Shown piece after piece: positions 36,882 to 48,000 of a stretch of DNA of 64,000 nt. Source of the DNA: Planctomycetaceae bacterium. Lineage in GTDB: Bacteria; Planctomycetota; Planctomycetia; Pirellulales; Pirellulaceae. The stretch is taken from positions 34,696 through 98,695 of the forward strand of contig PBCP01000058.1 in the NCBI GenBank assembly GCA_002717145.1. Direction: 5' to 3'. Made by a program: the position numbers and the translations under genes. Within the stretch, counting starts at the first letter, position 1, and each line of letters starts with the position of its first letter. The notes beneath the pieces were generated by a model that made no database searches, was not told the DNA's origin, and saw only the letters and a list, made by a program, of their open reading frames with translations.

Positions 36882-38363
36882 TTATTCCGGAGTGAAATCG
36901 TGAGATACGGTGAATTGTCGCATCTGCTGCTGGCTATTTTGGAAAGCACGAATGATCACTTGAAAGCCTCGCAACGGGTATAGATAGGGGGGTTCGGTTT
37001 CGGCCTCTTGATTATCATCAACGCCGTAAAGCCCGATACCTGGGTTATCAATACCATCCAACCCTTCGTCAATTAAGTTGTTGCTATTTTGGTCAAGCCC
37101 GTCACGTTCATACTCAATCGTCCAAGTGTCGTATGTTCGATAGTTACCAAATTGAAAATATTGCTGGTTTTTGGCAGTAACCATGCCAGGCAGTGTTACT
37201 GCGGATAGCTGAGATTTCGTGCGAGGTTGCCACGAGAAAAAGCTTAGAGTTGCTCCATTATTTACTAACGTATATGGAACAGCGTAGCCCAGATCTACAT
37301 AGGCTCCTTTACCAACAGGCCTTGCGCCGCTACTTAAGGCACTTTCATAACCTGGGTCAGACGGAGTCAACGCAACATCTTGCGTTGGTGCTGTAAGTAC
37401 CAACGTATCGGGGTCAAAGACACGCAGGTCAAACCCAATGACCTGATCCATGATGACATCCTCGCCCATCGCGACACCGGATTGAAATGGTACTCGGGTA
37501 TGAGAAAACGGATATGGGAAATTAGCATCGACGTTGTTGTTAATGACTCCGGCAGGTATGTGTGCAACTCGGTTTTGCCGAAGTGTTAAATCTGCCAGGC
37601 TGTTTGCACTGATCGTTCCATTAGGATTTATACGAATAGAAATGTCATTTAGATTCAGGAAAAATGCAGCTGACGAAGCCGGGTAGGGGGTGCCGTTTGG
37701 CTGCATCAAAACACCCTGAGGACCGTTCAGATCAGGACGAATGAGCAACGCACGACGACGTAAGGTCGCCAGTGGCATTCCGTTATGACTTAGCAGGCCC
37801 AGCTGACCTTCGATGGGCTCGTCGGCTGTACCATCACCGTTATTATCAAGGCCGTCACGAAGGAATTCGGTGTTACGCGGTTCGAGCCAGTAAATGATTT
37901 CTGCATTCGGTGATTCGATAATTTCGAAAGCTCGCGTGCTGCCTAGCAACCTTCCTTCGATACGTCCCGAAAATGGATTGTCTAGTCGTCGTGAAGTAAA
38001 CATGATCACATCATCAGTATCACCGGAGAGATTGTCGACGGCTGCCGGTACTGTATTGGGAGGAGTGATCACAAAGTCATTATCGATTCCTTCAACAATC
38101 TCGAAATATCCCATTCCCGCACCAGCTGCGGTATTAGGTACGGCTTGCACCGTTATCCCTTGGAAATCTGCTCGCATTACGTTGGTAATGTTTCGTAGTT
38201 GACCTGAAATCTGAACCGTCGCACGGCCCTTTGTAACGGAATCGGTAATTTGACGAAATGCTTCAAGTACACCAATGACCAATAACAAGCCAAGTGTAGA
38301 AGCGACCATGAGTTCAACAAGCGTTAGACCGCGGCGTTTATAGAAACGGTTTGGATGATTCAT
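36882..38363 (-). CDS. Prepilin-type protein (PilW/PulJ-like) with EF-hand-like loops
   Basis: A 493-residue type IV pilin-like protein. The prepilin peptidase site is plain: KRRGLTLVELMVASTLG with the conserved Glu at +5, followed by a hydrophobic helix. The long globular part has two Asp/Asn-rich calcium-loop-like stretches, DNNGDGTADEP near residue 175 and DQNSNNLIDEG near residue 435. CTGGGA ahead of the ATG at 38363 is a fair ribosome site. It is much longer than PilW or PulJ (about 200-350). No other pilus genes are adjacent except the DUF1559 pseudopilin to the right. Confidence 0.88.
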   Translation of the reverse strand: MNHPNRFYKRRGLTLVELMVASTLGLLLVIGVLEAFRQITDSVTKGRATVQISGQLRNITNVMRADFQGITVQAVPNTAAGAGMGYFEIVEGIDNDFVITPPNTVPAAVDNLSGDTDDVIMFTSRRLDNPFSGRIEGRLLGSTRAFEIIESPNAEIIYWLEPRNTEFLRDGLDNNGDGTADEPIEGQLGLLSHNGMPLATLRRRALLIRPDLNGPQGVLMQPNGTPYPASSAAFFLNLNDISIRINPNGTISANSLADLTLRQNRVAHIPAGVINNNVDANFPYPFSHTRVPFQSGVAMGEDVIMDQVIGFDLRVFDPDTLVLTAPTQDVALTPSDPGYESALSSGARPVGKGAYVDLGYAVPYTLVNNGATLSFFSWQPRTKSQLSAVTLPGMVTAKNQQYFQFGNYRTYDTWTIEYERDGLDQNSNNLIDEGLDGIDNPGIGLYGVDDNQEAETEPPYLYPLRGFQVIIRAFQNSQQQMRQFTVSHDFTPE

Positions 38364-38560
38364 TTATGTCCCAGAATGCCTGTGCGTAAATAGAGCTTTC
38401 TCTGCTGCCCTCTCCCTAAATACTACTCAACTACGCCTTCTCGGGGAACATGATTCCATCAACTTCCCTTTTGCACCATGGATATTTCTGGCCTTAATTA
38501 AAGCTGACTAGAGAGGAAGTCATCTGGACACTACCTCAAAAAATAGGTTGAAATACGGAC

Positions 38561-39595
38561 ATGAAACGAGGAATTGGAAAGAGTGAAGTTTTGGCTTTCA
38601 TCGTACTGACGATTGTTGGTGTCGGCTTACTATGGCCCTATATCTTTGGCCGACGAGTAGAAAGTCGTAGCAATATGTGTGACTTCCGGCTGACTCAGCT
38701 TGGATTTTCTATGCAACGTGCCGAGGCTAATGCAAATCGAATTCCTAATTATCGTAATCTCTGGCAACCCAGACAAACGATAGAATCACAGGGAGTTCAG
38801 CAAAACCGAATTGTAGGTTGGCCACTGTTAGCCCTTCCGGCACTTGGGCTCGAGCCTCAGATCGAAGTCGAGGGTTATACGGTCGAGTCCGACGATCGAC
38901 CGGGAGAATACAAGAAACTATTTGATAGCTTTATCTCGGATTATTCTGATGCAGCTCAGACCGAGTTGAGAAATACTTATTTGCCTCAGTTAGTTTGTCC
39001 GGATAATCCTCCTTTAGAACTTGAGCAAGGCAAGGTATTACCGGGAGGTTATACATCGTTTGTGGCCAACGGAGGACTGCCTGATGTTAAGTACATGGAA
39101 ACGGCTGCTGTTCTGGTGGACTATCCCGCAAACGGACTTTTCACAGATGACCCCTATTTAAGTGGAGATCAAGTCGACTGGAATGAACATACATTTCAGT
39201 CTGTGTCTGACAGAGATGGATTGGATCACACACTGATGTTGAGCGAAAACGTGGATTCCGGCAACTGGCTTGATGGCCGTCCGGCGGATTTGCTTTTTCA
39301 CTGGAGTCCTGTAGATCCATTGCCTGAAGAGGTAGCTGTGACCGCGGTGTTAGGAATTAACGAGCAACGTGGCATGGGACGCGGTAAGAATGACATTCGG
39401 TACGCCAGAATTTCAAGTCATCACTATGGTACCGCTAATGTAGTCTATGCTAGCGGTCGCACGGATAAGTTGCACGAAAGCATTAGTCCGCGGGTACTGC
39501 AACTTTTGATGATGTCCTGTGATGAGCAGGGGATCTGGCCCGGAACCAATATCCCTATCCTATCGTCTGCATCGATCACTACGGCGAAAGACTAA
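38561..39595 (+). CDS. DUF1559-type pseudopilin with degenerate prepilin site
   Basis: A 344-residue protein. MKRGIGKSEVLAFIVLTIVG aligns with the DUF1559 prepilin leader (R-G at the cleavage point and Glu at +5), although the middle differs from the usual FTLVE. The C-terminal part has SSHHYGTANVVYASGRTDKL, a variant of the H-X9-DG motif with Ser-Gly in place of Asp-Gly. DUF1559 pseudopilins are a large planctomycete family of unknown role. It is divergent from the prepilin at 36882 and shares its last 4 bases with the convergent epimerase gene. Confidence 0.85.
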   Translation: MKRGIGKSEVLAFIVLTIVGVGLLWPYIFGRRVESRSNMCDFRLTQLGFSMQRAEANANRIPNYRNLWQPRQTIESQGVQQNRIVGWPLLALPALGLEPQIEVEGYTVESDDRPGEYKKLFDSFISDYSDAAQTELRNTYLPQLVCPDNPPLELEQGKVLPGGYTSFVANGGLPDVKYMETAAVLVDYPANGLFTDDPYLSGDQVDWNEHTFQSVSDRDGLDHTLMLSENVDSGNWLDGRPADLLFHWSPVDPLPEEVAVTAVLGINEQRGMGRGKNDIRYARISSHHYGTANVVYASGRTDKLHESISPRVLQLLMMSCDEQGIWPGTNIPILSSASITTAKD

Positions 39596-40566
39596 GTTAG
39601 CGAATCGCGAACGTCTCGAATAATCTGGTCGATGTCATGTTCGTTGGGATCACCAATCATGTTTCTAATTCTGGTGAGATCAGGGACACGCCGACGTATG
39701 TCTTCAAACGATTCATCATAAGCTTCGGTATAGGTCATAAATTCAATGACTGAATTTGAATCGCATGTCTCAATAACGCGTGTAGCCAATTCAAGAATTG
39801 AAATTGGAGTGTCGCTACCAATATTGATAACCTTGCCAAATGCATCGGGCGTATCCATTAACTTAGTGATGGCACGGGTGACATCATACACATGAGAGAA
39901 ACAACGGATCTGTTTCCCATCGTCGTGAACCTTAAGTGGCTCTCCCAATAGAGCAGCCTGAACAAAGCGGGGCAAAACCATCCCGTATGCACCAGTCTGT
40001 CGAGGACCGACGACATTGAAGAAGCGGCCAATGACGATCGGTAAGTTGTATTCTTTGACACAGGCTAATGCCAGAAATTCGTCGATGGCCTTGGAAACAC
40101 CATATGACCAGCGCGGGCGAGTGGTGGCTCCAAACACGAGGTCGTCTTGTTCAGTCCAGGTCTCTTTTGGATTTTTACCGTAGACTTCACTAGTCGAGCT
40201 AAAAAACGTCGTCACTGTTTCACCACGTTCGATACGTTTCCGCAAGGCTGCCAGTAATAACTGAGTAGGATAAATATTTCGTTCGATGGTTTCGATGGGT
40301 TGTTTGGCAATGAGTGCAACTCCCACCGCGGCAGCCAGATGATAGACCTGATCCTTGTTCTCAATGACCTCATTAATAAGGTGTTCATCTCCAATGTCAC
40401 CGCTGATAAACGTTAAACTTTCATGTTCTTCCAAATGCTTGAGATTATCGGGAGTGCCTGTACTTAAATCGTCAACGATGGTCACTTGGTGATCACGGGA
40501 AAGGAGCAGTTCGGCGAGATGGGACCCAATAAATCCAGCTCCGCCTGTAATCAGAATTTCACTCAC
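39592..40566 (-). CDS. NAD-dependent sugar-nucleotide epimerase/dehydratase
   Basis: A 324-residue extended short-chain dehydrogenase. It has the glycine motif TGGAGFIGSHLAELL, catalytic Ser in SSTSEVYGKNP, YGVSKAIDEFLA (YxxxK), and VVGPRQTGAYGMVLPRF. Similarity to UDP-glucuronate decarboxylase or UDP-glucose 4-epimerase cannot be resolved by eye. The start is GTG at 40566, with GGGGATT upstream. It probably supplies sugar nucleotides for surface polymers. Confidence 0.92.
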   Translation of the reverse strand: MSEILITGGAGFIGSHLAELLLSRDHQVTIVDDLSTGTPDNLKHLEEHESLTFISGDIGDEHLINEVIENKDQVYHLAAAVGVALIAKQPIETIERNIYPTQLLLAALRKRIERGETVTTFFSSTSEVYGKNPKETWTEQDDLVFGATTRPRWSYGVSKAIDEFLALACVKEYNLPIVIGRFFNVVGPRQTGAYGMVLPRFVQAALLGEPLKVHDDGKQIRCFSHVYDVTRAITKLMDTPDAFGKVINIGSDTPISILELATRVIETCDSNSVIEFMTYTEAYDESFEDIRRRVPDLTRIRNMIGDPNEHDIDQIIRDVRDSLT

Positions 40567-40867
40567 TCTCGAATCCCCAGGCCAACAACTAAGTGGCTAT
40601 TAAAAACTTTTGTGTTTATAAATTGTTGCACTTCCTATTTATCGGAATATGAGACTGCCGAAAATCAGATTATTCCTAGCCTTGGTAGGCGATAAAACTG
40701 TAATAACCGACTGCTTTTAAAGCAAAAAACAGAACTTACCTTGCCCATTCTCACAAGGCGTAAACGTTCTTGTTTTCTCTGAACCAATGAACCGGTAAAC
40801 TGATAGTATTAGCAGAGTGGTTAGTCCTTCGGCTAAAACTCAAATAGATACGGAAATAGAGGAGATT
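40567..40867. other. Spacer between divergent epimerase and cluster B
   Basis: No gene is supported here. There is a 13-base palindrome TGCTTTTAAAGCA (40712-40724) and a TAGTAT (40804-40809) that could be a -10 element but lacks a good -35. A ribosome site, GAGGAG, ends just ahead of the cluster B start at 40868. Confidence 0.4.
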
Positions 40868-43633
40868 ATGTTCAAGAGATACCTTGTCGAAAGCAGTATT
40901 GTTAGCAAGCTTGTTTGGCTATTGATTCCAGCAGTGATGGTTGCTGGTTTGTCCTCCGGAACTTTAGCCCAGGAACTTCCGGAAGTTATCGAGTTAAAGT
41001 CTGAGTCGTCTGAAGATGCTGAAGATGTTTATGCAGACGGAGCCAGTTATCAGAATGGTGGGAAATTCGAAATTGCGATTGAAGAGTGGGTAAAATTCAG
41101 AGACACCTATTCGGACGACCCGCTAGCTCCCAAGTCGATTTATTATCTGGGGATCTGTGCACTCCAGTTGCAGAAGTACGATGATGCTGCAGCGGCCTTC
41201 GAGTTTACTGCAACTCGATATGAAAGACATGACAACTCAGAGTCGGCTTACTTCTATTGGGGACGTACTCGTTATGCTCAGGCTCTTAGCTCGCAAGATG
41301 CAGAGAAGCGTGACTCCTATCTTAAAGCAGCGATAGCAGCGTTTAGCCAACAACTCGAATTGTTTGAGAAGGGGGCACTGTCCGATCAGGCTCTCTACCT
41401 AAGGGGCGAGTCTTTATATAACCAGGGTGACAAACCAAAAGCGATTGCAGATTATCGGGCCGTTGTGACAGGGTTTCCTAAGTCAGGTTTTCGTCAGGAT
41501 GCTATCTACGTGTTGGGAGCAACACTGGAAGAGGAAGAAAAGTATAAGGAAGCCGGAGTCGCGTATGATTTGTTTCTGAAGGAATTCCCTGAGAGTGAAT
41601 TACGGACAGAAGTGCGTATGCGCAAGGCCGAGACGATGCTTCAGGAGGATAAGTTTGAAGAAGCTGCACAGGTTTTTTCGGAAGTGGCCTCCGTAGAAGG
41701 ATTTGTACACGCCACCAGATCTCGATTGCGACAAGCTTTTTGTCTGGTGAGTCTGGAACAATTCGATGATGCTTCCACCATTTATCAATCGGTCTATGAA
41801 GCAACAAATGATGCTGACCATAAAAAAACAGCAGAAACTCAGCTTAGCATTCTCTGTCGAAAATATATCGACAAGAAACTGTTTGATCAGTCGTTGGCAT
41901 TGGCAGAACAAATGGTGGAAAAAGCCGAAACTGAAGACTTGAAAGTGCGGTTCAAAATGGCCGCAGCGGATTCGCTGGACGGTCAGGCAAAATTTGATCA
42001 ATCACGTCCGCGTTATTTAGCCATTGTTAAAGACCATGCACAACACGCCTTGGCTCCGGATGCATTGTATTTTGCAGCGTTTGCTGCCTTTAAGCTAAAA
42101 CAATATGACGAAGTTCTTAACGATTCCTCGGTATTCGGGGAGAAGTATGCCGACCATGATTTTGCGAAAGATGTAAGCAAACTTGTCGAAGAGGCAAGAG
42201 TCCTCAAGAGTGTCGACTTGTTTAAAGCTGAAAAATTCGCGGAAGCAATTGAACTGCTGTCGGCCGTCGTCAAGGATGCCCCGAAAGGAAAGCGGGCAGC
42301 CGAGAGTTTCTTGTTGCTGGGGCGATGCCAGGCTCGCTTGGAAAAGTTCGGTGAAGCTAAAGCCAGTATCACTCAGCTGATCGAAGGGTTTCCGGAAAGT
42401 AATCTACTGCCCGAAGCTACGTATCGTCTGGGAGAATATCATTTTGTAGGTAGTGACTTTGAGGGAGCGATTACCCACTTCACGACGGTAATTGATAAGT
42501 ATACGGATTCATCGTTTGCAAAGGATGCGGTGGGCCGACGTGCAGATGTTAAGTTTGAAAAGGGACGCAAGCAGCTTGCGGATAAAAAGACCGACGAAGC
42601 CATTGCTACCTGGAATTCGATTCTTACAGAGCTAGAAAACTACCGTCTGGCCCATGCCGTGTTGTATGAGGTGGCCTTCGCCCTGAGATCTCAGAATAAA
42701 CATGAGGAAGCTAGTAAGGTTTTCACTAAACTAGTGACCCAACACGCCGATAGTGATTTGGCCGCAGATTCCTTCTTTCGCTTAGGCGAATATCAGTACG
42801 ACGCAAAGGAATATGTCAATGCATTGGACCAGTATGGCAAGGCGCTCGCTAGTTCAAAAGAAGGTGAACTACAGGAATTGATTCTTCATAAACTAGGTTG
42901 GGCCAGTTTCCGAAATAACGATTTTGAGGCAAGTGGTAAGCACTTTGCCAAGCAGCTCGAGAAATATGCTGAAGGCGATCTGGCTGGTGATGGAAGGTTC
43001 ATGCATGCCGAAAGCTTGTTCAAGCAGAATAAATACTCCGAGGCCCTGCCAGCGTTTGAATCTATTGTCGATCAAAAATTTGAAAGCGATCATTTTTCGA
43101 TACTGGTTTGGTTGCACGCTGGACAATCCGCGGCACAGGAGAAGAAATTTGAGCAGGCAAGAGGTCTCTTGCAGCGTGTAGTTGATTCAGAACTGGAGGA
43201 TGCTGATGCCTATCGACATGAAGCTCATTTTGAAATTGGATGGTCGTACGACAAGGAAATGAAATATGCAGAGGCTTTGAAGAGTTTTGAGGCCGCCGGT
43301 CGAAATCGGAGAGGAGTTGGGGCTCGTGCATTTTTCATGATTGGAGACGTCTATTTCAAGCAAAAGAAGTTTACAGACGCGATCAAACAGTTTGACCGTA
43401 CTTTACTTCGATTTGAAACAGATGATGCCAAGCCCTGGCAGGCATTGGCTGCTTATGAAGCAGGACGTTGTAAAGAAGTTCTGGCCGAAGAAGCTCAGGA
43501 TCCCGAAGTGAAGAAAGAGTTTGTGCGACAGGCAATCGATTACTATCAACAGATCGTGGATGTGTACTCTGAAACAGAGCATGTATCGATGGCCAAAAGT
43601 CGGATCGAAGCTTTGAAGAAACTATTGCAGTAA
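40868..43633 (+). CDS. Secreted TPR protein opening cluster B
   Basis: A 921-residue exported protein. A signal peptide (GTLA-QELP) is followed by TPR-like repeats from about residue 45 to the end, many close to BamD/YbgF units: DPLAPKSIYYLGICALQLQK, FPKSGFRQDAIYVLGATLEE, HFEIGWSYDKEMKYAEALKS. No other domain is visible. ATG 40868 follows GAGGAG at short spacing and is chosen over a GTG at 40817. The ExbB-like gene begins 44 bases downstream, so they are likely one operon. Confidence 0.87.
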   Translation: MFKRYLVESSIVSKLVWLLIPAVMVAGLSSGTLAQELPEVIELKSESSEDAEDVYADGASYQNGGKFEIAIEEWVKFRDTYSDDPLAPKSIYYLGICALQLQKYDDAAAAFEFTATRYERHDNSESAYFYWGRTRYAQALSSQDAEKRDSYLKAAIAAFSQQLELFEKGALSDQALYLRGESLYNQGDKPKAIADYRAVVTGFPKSGFRQDAIYVLGATLEEEEKYKEAGVAYDLFLKEFPESELRTEVRMRKAETMLQEDKFEEAAQVFSEVASVEGFVHATRSRLRQAFCLVSLEQFDDASTIYQSVYEATNDADHKKTAETQLSILCRKYIDKKLFDQSLALAEQMVEKAETEDLKVRFKMAAADSLDGQAKFDQSRPRYLAIVKDHAQHALAPDALYFAAFAAFKLKQYDEVLNDSSVFGEKYADHDFAKDVSKLVEEARVLKSVDLFKAEKFAEAIELLSAVVKDAPKGKRAAESFLLLGRCQARLEKFGEAKASITQLIEGFPESNLLPEATYRLGEYHFVGSDFEGAITHFTTVIDKYTDSSFAKDAVGRRADVKFEKGRKQLADKKTDEAIATWNSILTELENYRLAHAVLYEVAFALRSQNKHEEASKVFTKLVTQHADSDLAADSFFRLGEYQYDAKEYVNALDQYGKALASSKEGELQELILHKLGWASFRNNDFEASGKHFAKQLEKYAEGDLAGDGRFMHAESLFKQNKYSEALPAFESIVDQKFESDHFSILVWLHAGQSAAQEKKFEQARGLLQRVVDSELEDADAYRHEAHFEIGWSYDKEMKYAEALKSFEAAGRNRRGVGARAFFMIGDVYFKQKKFTDAIKQFDRTLLRFETDDAKPWQALAAYEAGRCKEVLAEEAQDPEVKKEFVRQAIDYYQQIVDVYSETEHVSMAKSRIEALKKLLQ

Positions 43634-43677
43634 CACGAGTCAAGCTTGGACGCTTACTGATTTAGTCGTAGGAACAG

Positions 43678-44628
43678 ATGAAGCTAGTGAACGCAGGAAT
43701 CGAATTGAGAAAGCCGCTCCCGAGAGTGACGTATGGTGTTGTGATTTTTACTATTGCATGGCTGTTGTTTTTGCTCGTCATGGCAAATGGTGATTTAAAA
43801 GCACAAAACACTCCCGCTGAATTTTCAACACAGGCTGGGCCCACAGCAGGCAGCGATTCAACGACTGATCAGGCAGTCGGTGTTGAACGGGTCGAAGATG
43901 GCGTGGTGAATAATGTTGAAGCTGAGGGGATCAATATCTTTTCGTTGATCGTTCAGGGTGGTGCATTTACGATTCCGATTGGTTTGATGTCGCTGGTAAC
44001 GGTCACATTTGTAATTGAACGATCTATGGCATTGCGGCGGGATCGTGTGATTCCCGCATCTTTGGTGGCTGAATTAGGTATGTTGGCCGAAGAGCAGGGG
44101 CAGTTTGATCCGCGAGCCGCATATCGACTCTGCCAGCGTTATCCTTCAGCTGCAGCAAACGTCATTCGGGCAATGTTGGTGAAAGTAGGGCGGCCTCAGG
44201 CCGAGGTGGATCGTTCAACAACAGAGGCCAGCGAACGGGAAGCTGACCGTTTGTATTCCAATGTCCGTTGGTTGAATCTGGCAGCCGCAGTTACTCCGTT
44301 AATGGGATTGTTAGGAACAGTTTGGGGAATGATTCAGGCGTTTCATGATACGACAGGATTGCCGCAGGGTGTGAATAAAGCGGATTTTCTGGCGGAAGGA
44401 ATATACGTCGCTTTGGTGACGACATTGTGTGGATTACTTGTAGCCATTCCAGCAGCTGTCTTTTCTCATTATTTGGAAGGAAAGCTCCAACGCTTATTCC
44501 ACGAATTAGATGAATTGCTGTTTAGCCTGATGCCGCAGATTGAGCGATTTGAAGGGCGTATGCGATTTACGTCGGTCGATGAGGCTGACGAGGAAACGAG
44601 TGGCTCGTCAGATGCGGTTTCGGATTAA
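43678..44628 (+). CDS. MotA/TolQ/ExbB proton channel protein (cluster B)
   Basis: A 316-residue channel subunit. A hydrophobic leader (DLKA-QNTP) and a short linker are followed by TM1 GAFTIPIGLMSLVTVTFVIE, TM2 AAVTPLMGLLGTVWGMIQAF and TM3 ALVTTLCGLLVAIPAAVFSH. The GLLGTVxGM signature is diagnostic. It is more canonical than the cluster A copy, with a shorter periplasmic extension. The ExbD partner is 45 bases downstream. Confidence 0.95.
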   Translation: MKLVNAGIELRKPLPRVTYGVVIFTIAWLLFLLVMANGDLKAQNTPAEFSTQAGPTAGSDSTTDQAVGVERVEDGVVNNVEAEGINIFSLIVQGGAFTIPIGLMSLVTVTFVIERSMALRRDRVIPASLVAELGMLAEEQGQFDPRAAYRLCQRYPSAAANVIRAMLVKVGRPQAEVDRSTTEASEREADRLYSNVRWLNLAAAVTPLMGLLGTVWGMIQAFHDTTGLPQGVNKADFLAEGIYVALVTTLCGLLVAIPAAVFSHYLEGKLQRLFHELDELLFSLMPQIERFEGRMRFTSVDEADEETSGSSDAVSD

Positions 44629-44673
44629 AAGAGATCGGTGTTTGTTGGTGGATGTATCAGCTGAAAGTAAATT

Positions 44674-45084
44674 ATGGCAGTCAAGATTAAGAATAGTCGA
44701 GCTTTAGGCACTCTAAGCCTGACACCTCTGATTGATGTGGTGTTTTTGCTGCTAGTCTTCTTTCTGGTAGCGACTCGGTTCGCGCAGGAGGATCGCGAGC
44801 TCGACGTTTTGTTACCTTCCGCTTCGACAGCTGCAGCGGTTACCAGCGAACCTAATGAACTCGCAATTAATATCACGCAGGACGGCCATTATTTTGTGGG
44901 TGGTCAAACGCTTGATGATACCGGTTTGCTACTCGCATTGAACGAAGCTGTTGCTTCCAATCCGTTGGGGCAAACTGTCATTATCAGGGCGGACCAGCGA
45001 GTACCTTTTCAATTTGTCGCCAATGCAATGAATCTTTGTAATACGGCCGGGATTCATGATTATACAATTGCCACTGAACAATAG
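44674..45084 (+). CDS. ExbD/TolR-like protein (cluster B)
   Basis: A 136-residue protein with TPLIDVVFLLLVFFLVATRF, where D21 is the conserved proton-carrying Asp, then the usual RELDVLLPSA and a periplasmic domain to the end. It is a typical ExbD in length and motif. It lies 9 bases before the giant transducer-like gene. Confidence 0.95.
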   Translation: MAVKIKNSRALGTLSLTPLIDVVFLLLVFFLVATRFAQEDRELDVLLPSASTAAAVTSEPNELAINITQDGHYFVGGQTLDDTGLLLALNEAVASNPLGQTVIIRADQRVPFQFVANAMNLCNTAGIHDYTIATEQ

Positions 45085-45093
45085 AGAGTTCCC

Positions 45094-48000
45094 TTGAACG
45101 AGCCATCGCAATTTGCCGATATCCGTGAGGAAGAACGGGCAAACGTACGTAATAAAATCGTACGTCGGTACGTTCCTCGTACACGAGTCGTCTTCGATGA
45201 ACAGCAGTGGCCTGTCAATATCGCGTTAGTCGTGCTTGGTGGATTTCTTGTTGGTGGTATTTTTGCATATCAACCCTTTGATCCGGAAGCCGTCTGGTAT
45301 GCCAGTCCCTGGGTGTCGTTAGCTATTGTTTTGCTAATGATTTGCACTACTATTCTGACGTTTCGATATATCGATAATAGGAAATTTAAGAGGACGATGC
45401 AGTTTTCTGTCATCGTCTGTGCGATCGTTCACCTGATGATGCTGGTGTATGCGCTCGAAGCTGAAGTATTTTCCAAAGGCTGGCAGGGAGACATCGCCCA
45501 TAAGCAATTGGTTAAAAAAAAACCCAAAAAACGACTTGAGTACCACCCCAGTCATCAACAGCAGAATGTTGATAAACCGGACTTCTTAAAACCGGTGGAA
45601 ACAGAGGTTCCGGATCCTCAGCCACTAGAGGTCGATCGGAAGCAGGAAGCTGAAGCGACCGAGGATATTCAGCAGCCAAAAGTTGAACAGGCTGAACCAC
45701 AACCTATGCCCGAGGTTGTGGAAAAGAGGTCGGAATCGTCCAATACAGCAGCTCGGCAGGCTGATTCAACTTCTAAACTGAGCCGCAATTCGGTCGAGCT
45801 TCCGAAACTGAATAATCTGGCAACGGATGTTGTTCAGCCAACAAAGAACACGAAAGCTACTCAGCCTCGAGTCACCGAAACGCCATCCAGGAGTGTTGCC
45901 CGCAGTCAATCAGCAGATAATCTGCAAAAGATGACCGTTCCAGTGGAAGCAGATATTCCAGTTAAGGCCGATGCCAATAACACGCAGCGTGCGGAAAGCC
46001 AAACGGCTCAGGCTACTAACGATGGCCAGCAAAAGACAGCGGAGCGTCAGGAAACGAAACTGGCAGACCTGCCCAAAACGGAAGTGACTCCTGTGCAAAA
46101 TCAGACTGCTCAGACGCAGGCCCGAGAAACGCCTTTAGAAACTCCCAAAAATACACTTGCTCAGCAGCAGCAAACAGCAACACCAAACCGGAATCCTGAA
46201 AACGCCCAACCAACACCGACTCCTGTGCAGGTAACTGATTCTCAGACGGTTAAACGTGAATCTCCGAGCCGCCAACAGCAGGACGTTGCAAAAGTTCCTA
46301 CACCGGCTATAAATCCAAGGACGCAACGGGTGCCAAAAGATGTTCCTGCAGTGAAACCGGTAGAAAGTCCAAAGACCGCGGTGGCAGATTCTGCAACTCC
46401 AGTCGAACCCCGGACGAATGCTGTGGCTGAGCAAGCCAATACAGAAAACCCACAAATTTCACCTTCGAAAGCCCCGTCGGAGAACGCTAATCCGGTCGTT
46501 AGCACAGAGTCGGTGAATCGTCAGAATAGTACTCAGCCAAACCCGCAGCCATCGTCTGATTCATCACGTCCGAATCGTCGTTCCAGCGAAATTGCTGCTA
46601 TAACACCTCCGTCCCAACCAGTCGAAAACGCAAAATCCGGGCAACCGAATAAGCCTGCACCTACACTTACGGCGTCGTCGGTACAGACTCCTCAAAAACA
46701 GCAGGCACCCACAAGAACAACGAATCAGTCGAATGCTCAAAATGCTGCCGATGCTTCTGTCAAAGTAGCCGCTCAGACCACGAATCGAGCAGTGGCTAGT
46801 CGTGAGCAATCAAACCCTAATGCTCAAAGTGCTCAGAATTCGTCGGTCAACCGTCAGCAGATTGCCTCGGCTAGTATTGTTAACCCCACAACGACTGCTA
46901 CCAACCTTCAGCGACCAACACAGTTAGCACAGCCCAGTCCTAACCCTAACGCCGCGAAGGGCAATGTGGCGCGTGCCAATACAAATCAGAGTACGAATCG
47001 ACTGCAGCAATTAAAATCAGTTGAAAACAATGCTGCAGAGGCTCCCTCTGGTAGTAACCTGACGCAACGCCGGGAATCTCAGCAAGCCAGTCAGTCGGAT
47101 GCGAACAATCAGAATGATGCACCTCAGCGATCGTCCACTGTGGCAGCCAATATGGCCTCGCCTACCAATGCCGACAATCCAGCGAATGCATCCTCGCTAG
47201 CCGCTAATGACTCTCCTTCTTTGGAACAATCTCAGCGTGCGACTTCGCGAGCCAATGACGGACAGTCCGGAGCGGCGACAGGTCAGAATTTGGCTGAGTT
47301 GTCAGCGGCCGCCGAAACTCAGAATCAGGTGGCAGATTCTGCTGCTACTCGAGCCGAATCGACAAGAAATCAGGACGCGAATTCCGATAACTCGAGTCAG
47401 GCTTCACAAGTTCAACGTAACCGGACTCAGGCTGATATTGCCTCAGCCATTCGAACGCCGAATACCAACGCAGATGCGAGAGCATTGGCTTCGAATCAAC
47501 CGAGTCAGGAGACCTTGGAGGCTTCTGCAAGTGCGAGCAGCAGTGCGGCACGCGAGGCAGCAACTGGCGACGTCAGCGCCATGGCGGGTGTAGCTTCCGC
47601 AGATACAGGACAGCCGAATATTAAGTCTGAGAATAGCTTTAGCCGGGCAGCCGGAGGTGGCTCGAAACAGCTGAGTAACGAATCGGATAATTCAGAGATT
47701 GCTAGGAATGTTAGTGGTAGAAATCTGGAAGCATTAGCAACCGATACAAAAGCGGAGACGGCGTCGTCAGTGGAAGGGGCGGGCGGAGCTCCTGCGGCGT
47801 CGGCCTTAGCATCAAATGATGCGGCAGCCGCTAAAGCGGAGTCCGGAGAATTGGCATCCCTAGCCGGGGACAGATCTGAAAACGAGTCGGAAGATGAAAC
47901 TGAAGATACTCTTGGTCAGATCTCACAAAGTGAAATTGCTCGGAGTGAAGATTCGAGAAGTGGCCCGGAAGGAGCGTCGACGCAATTAGATGAAGACATG

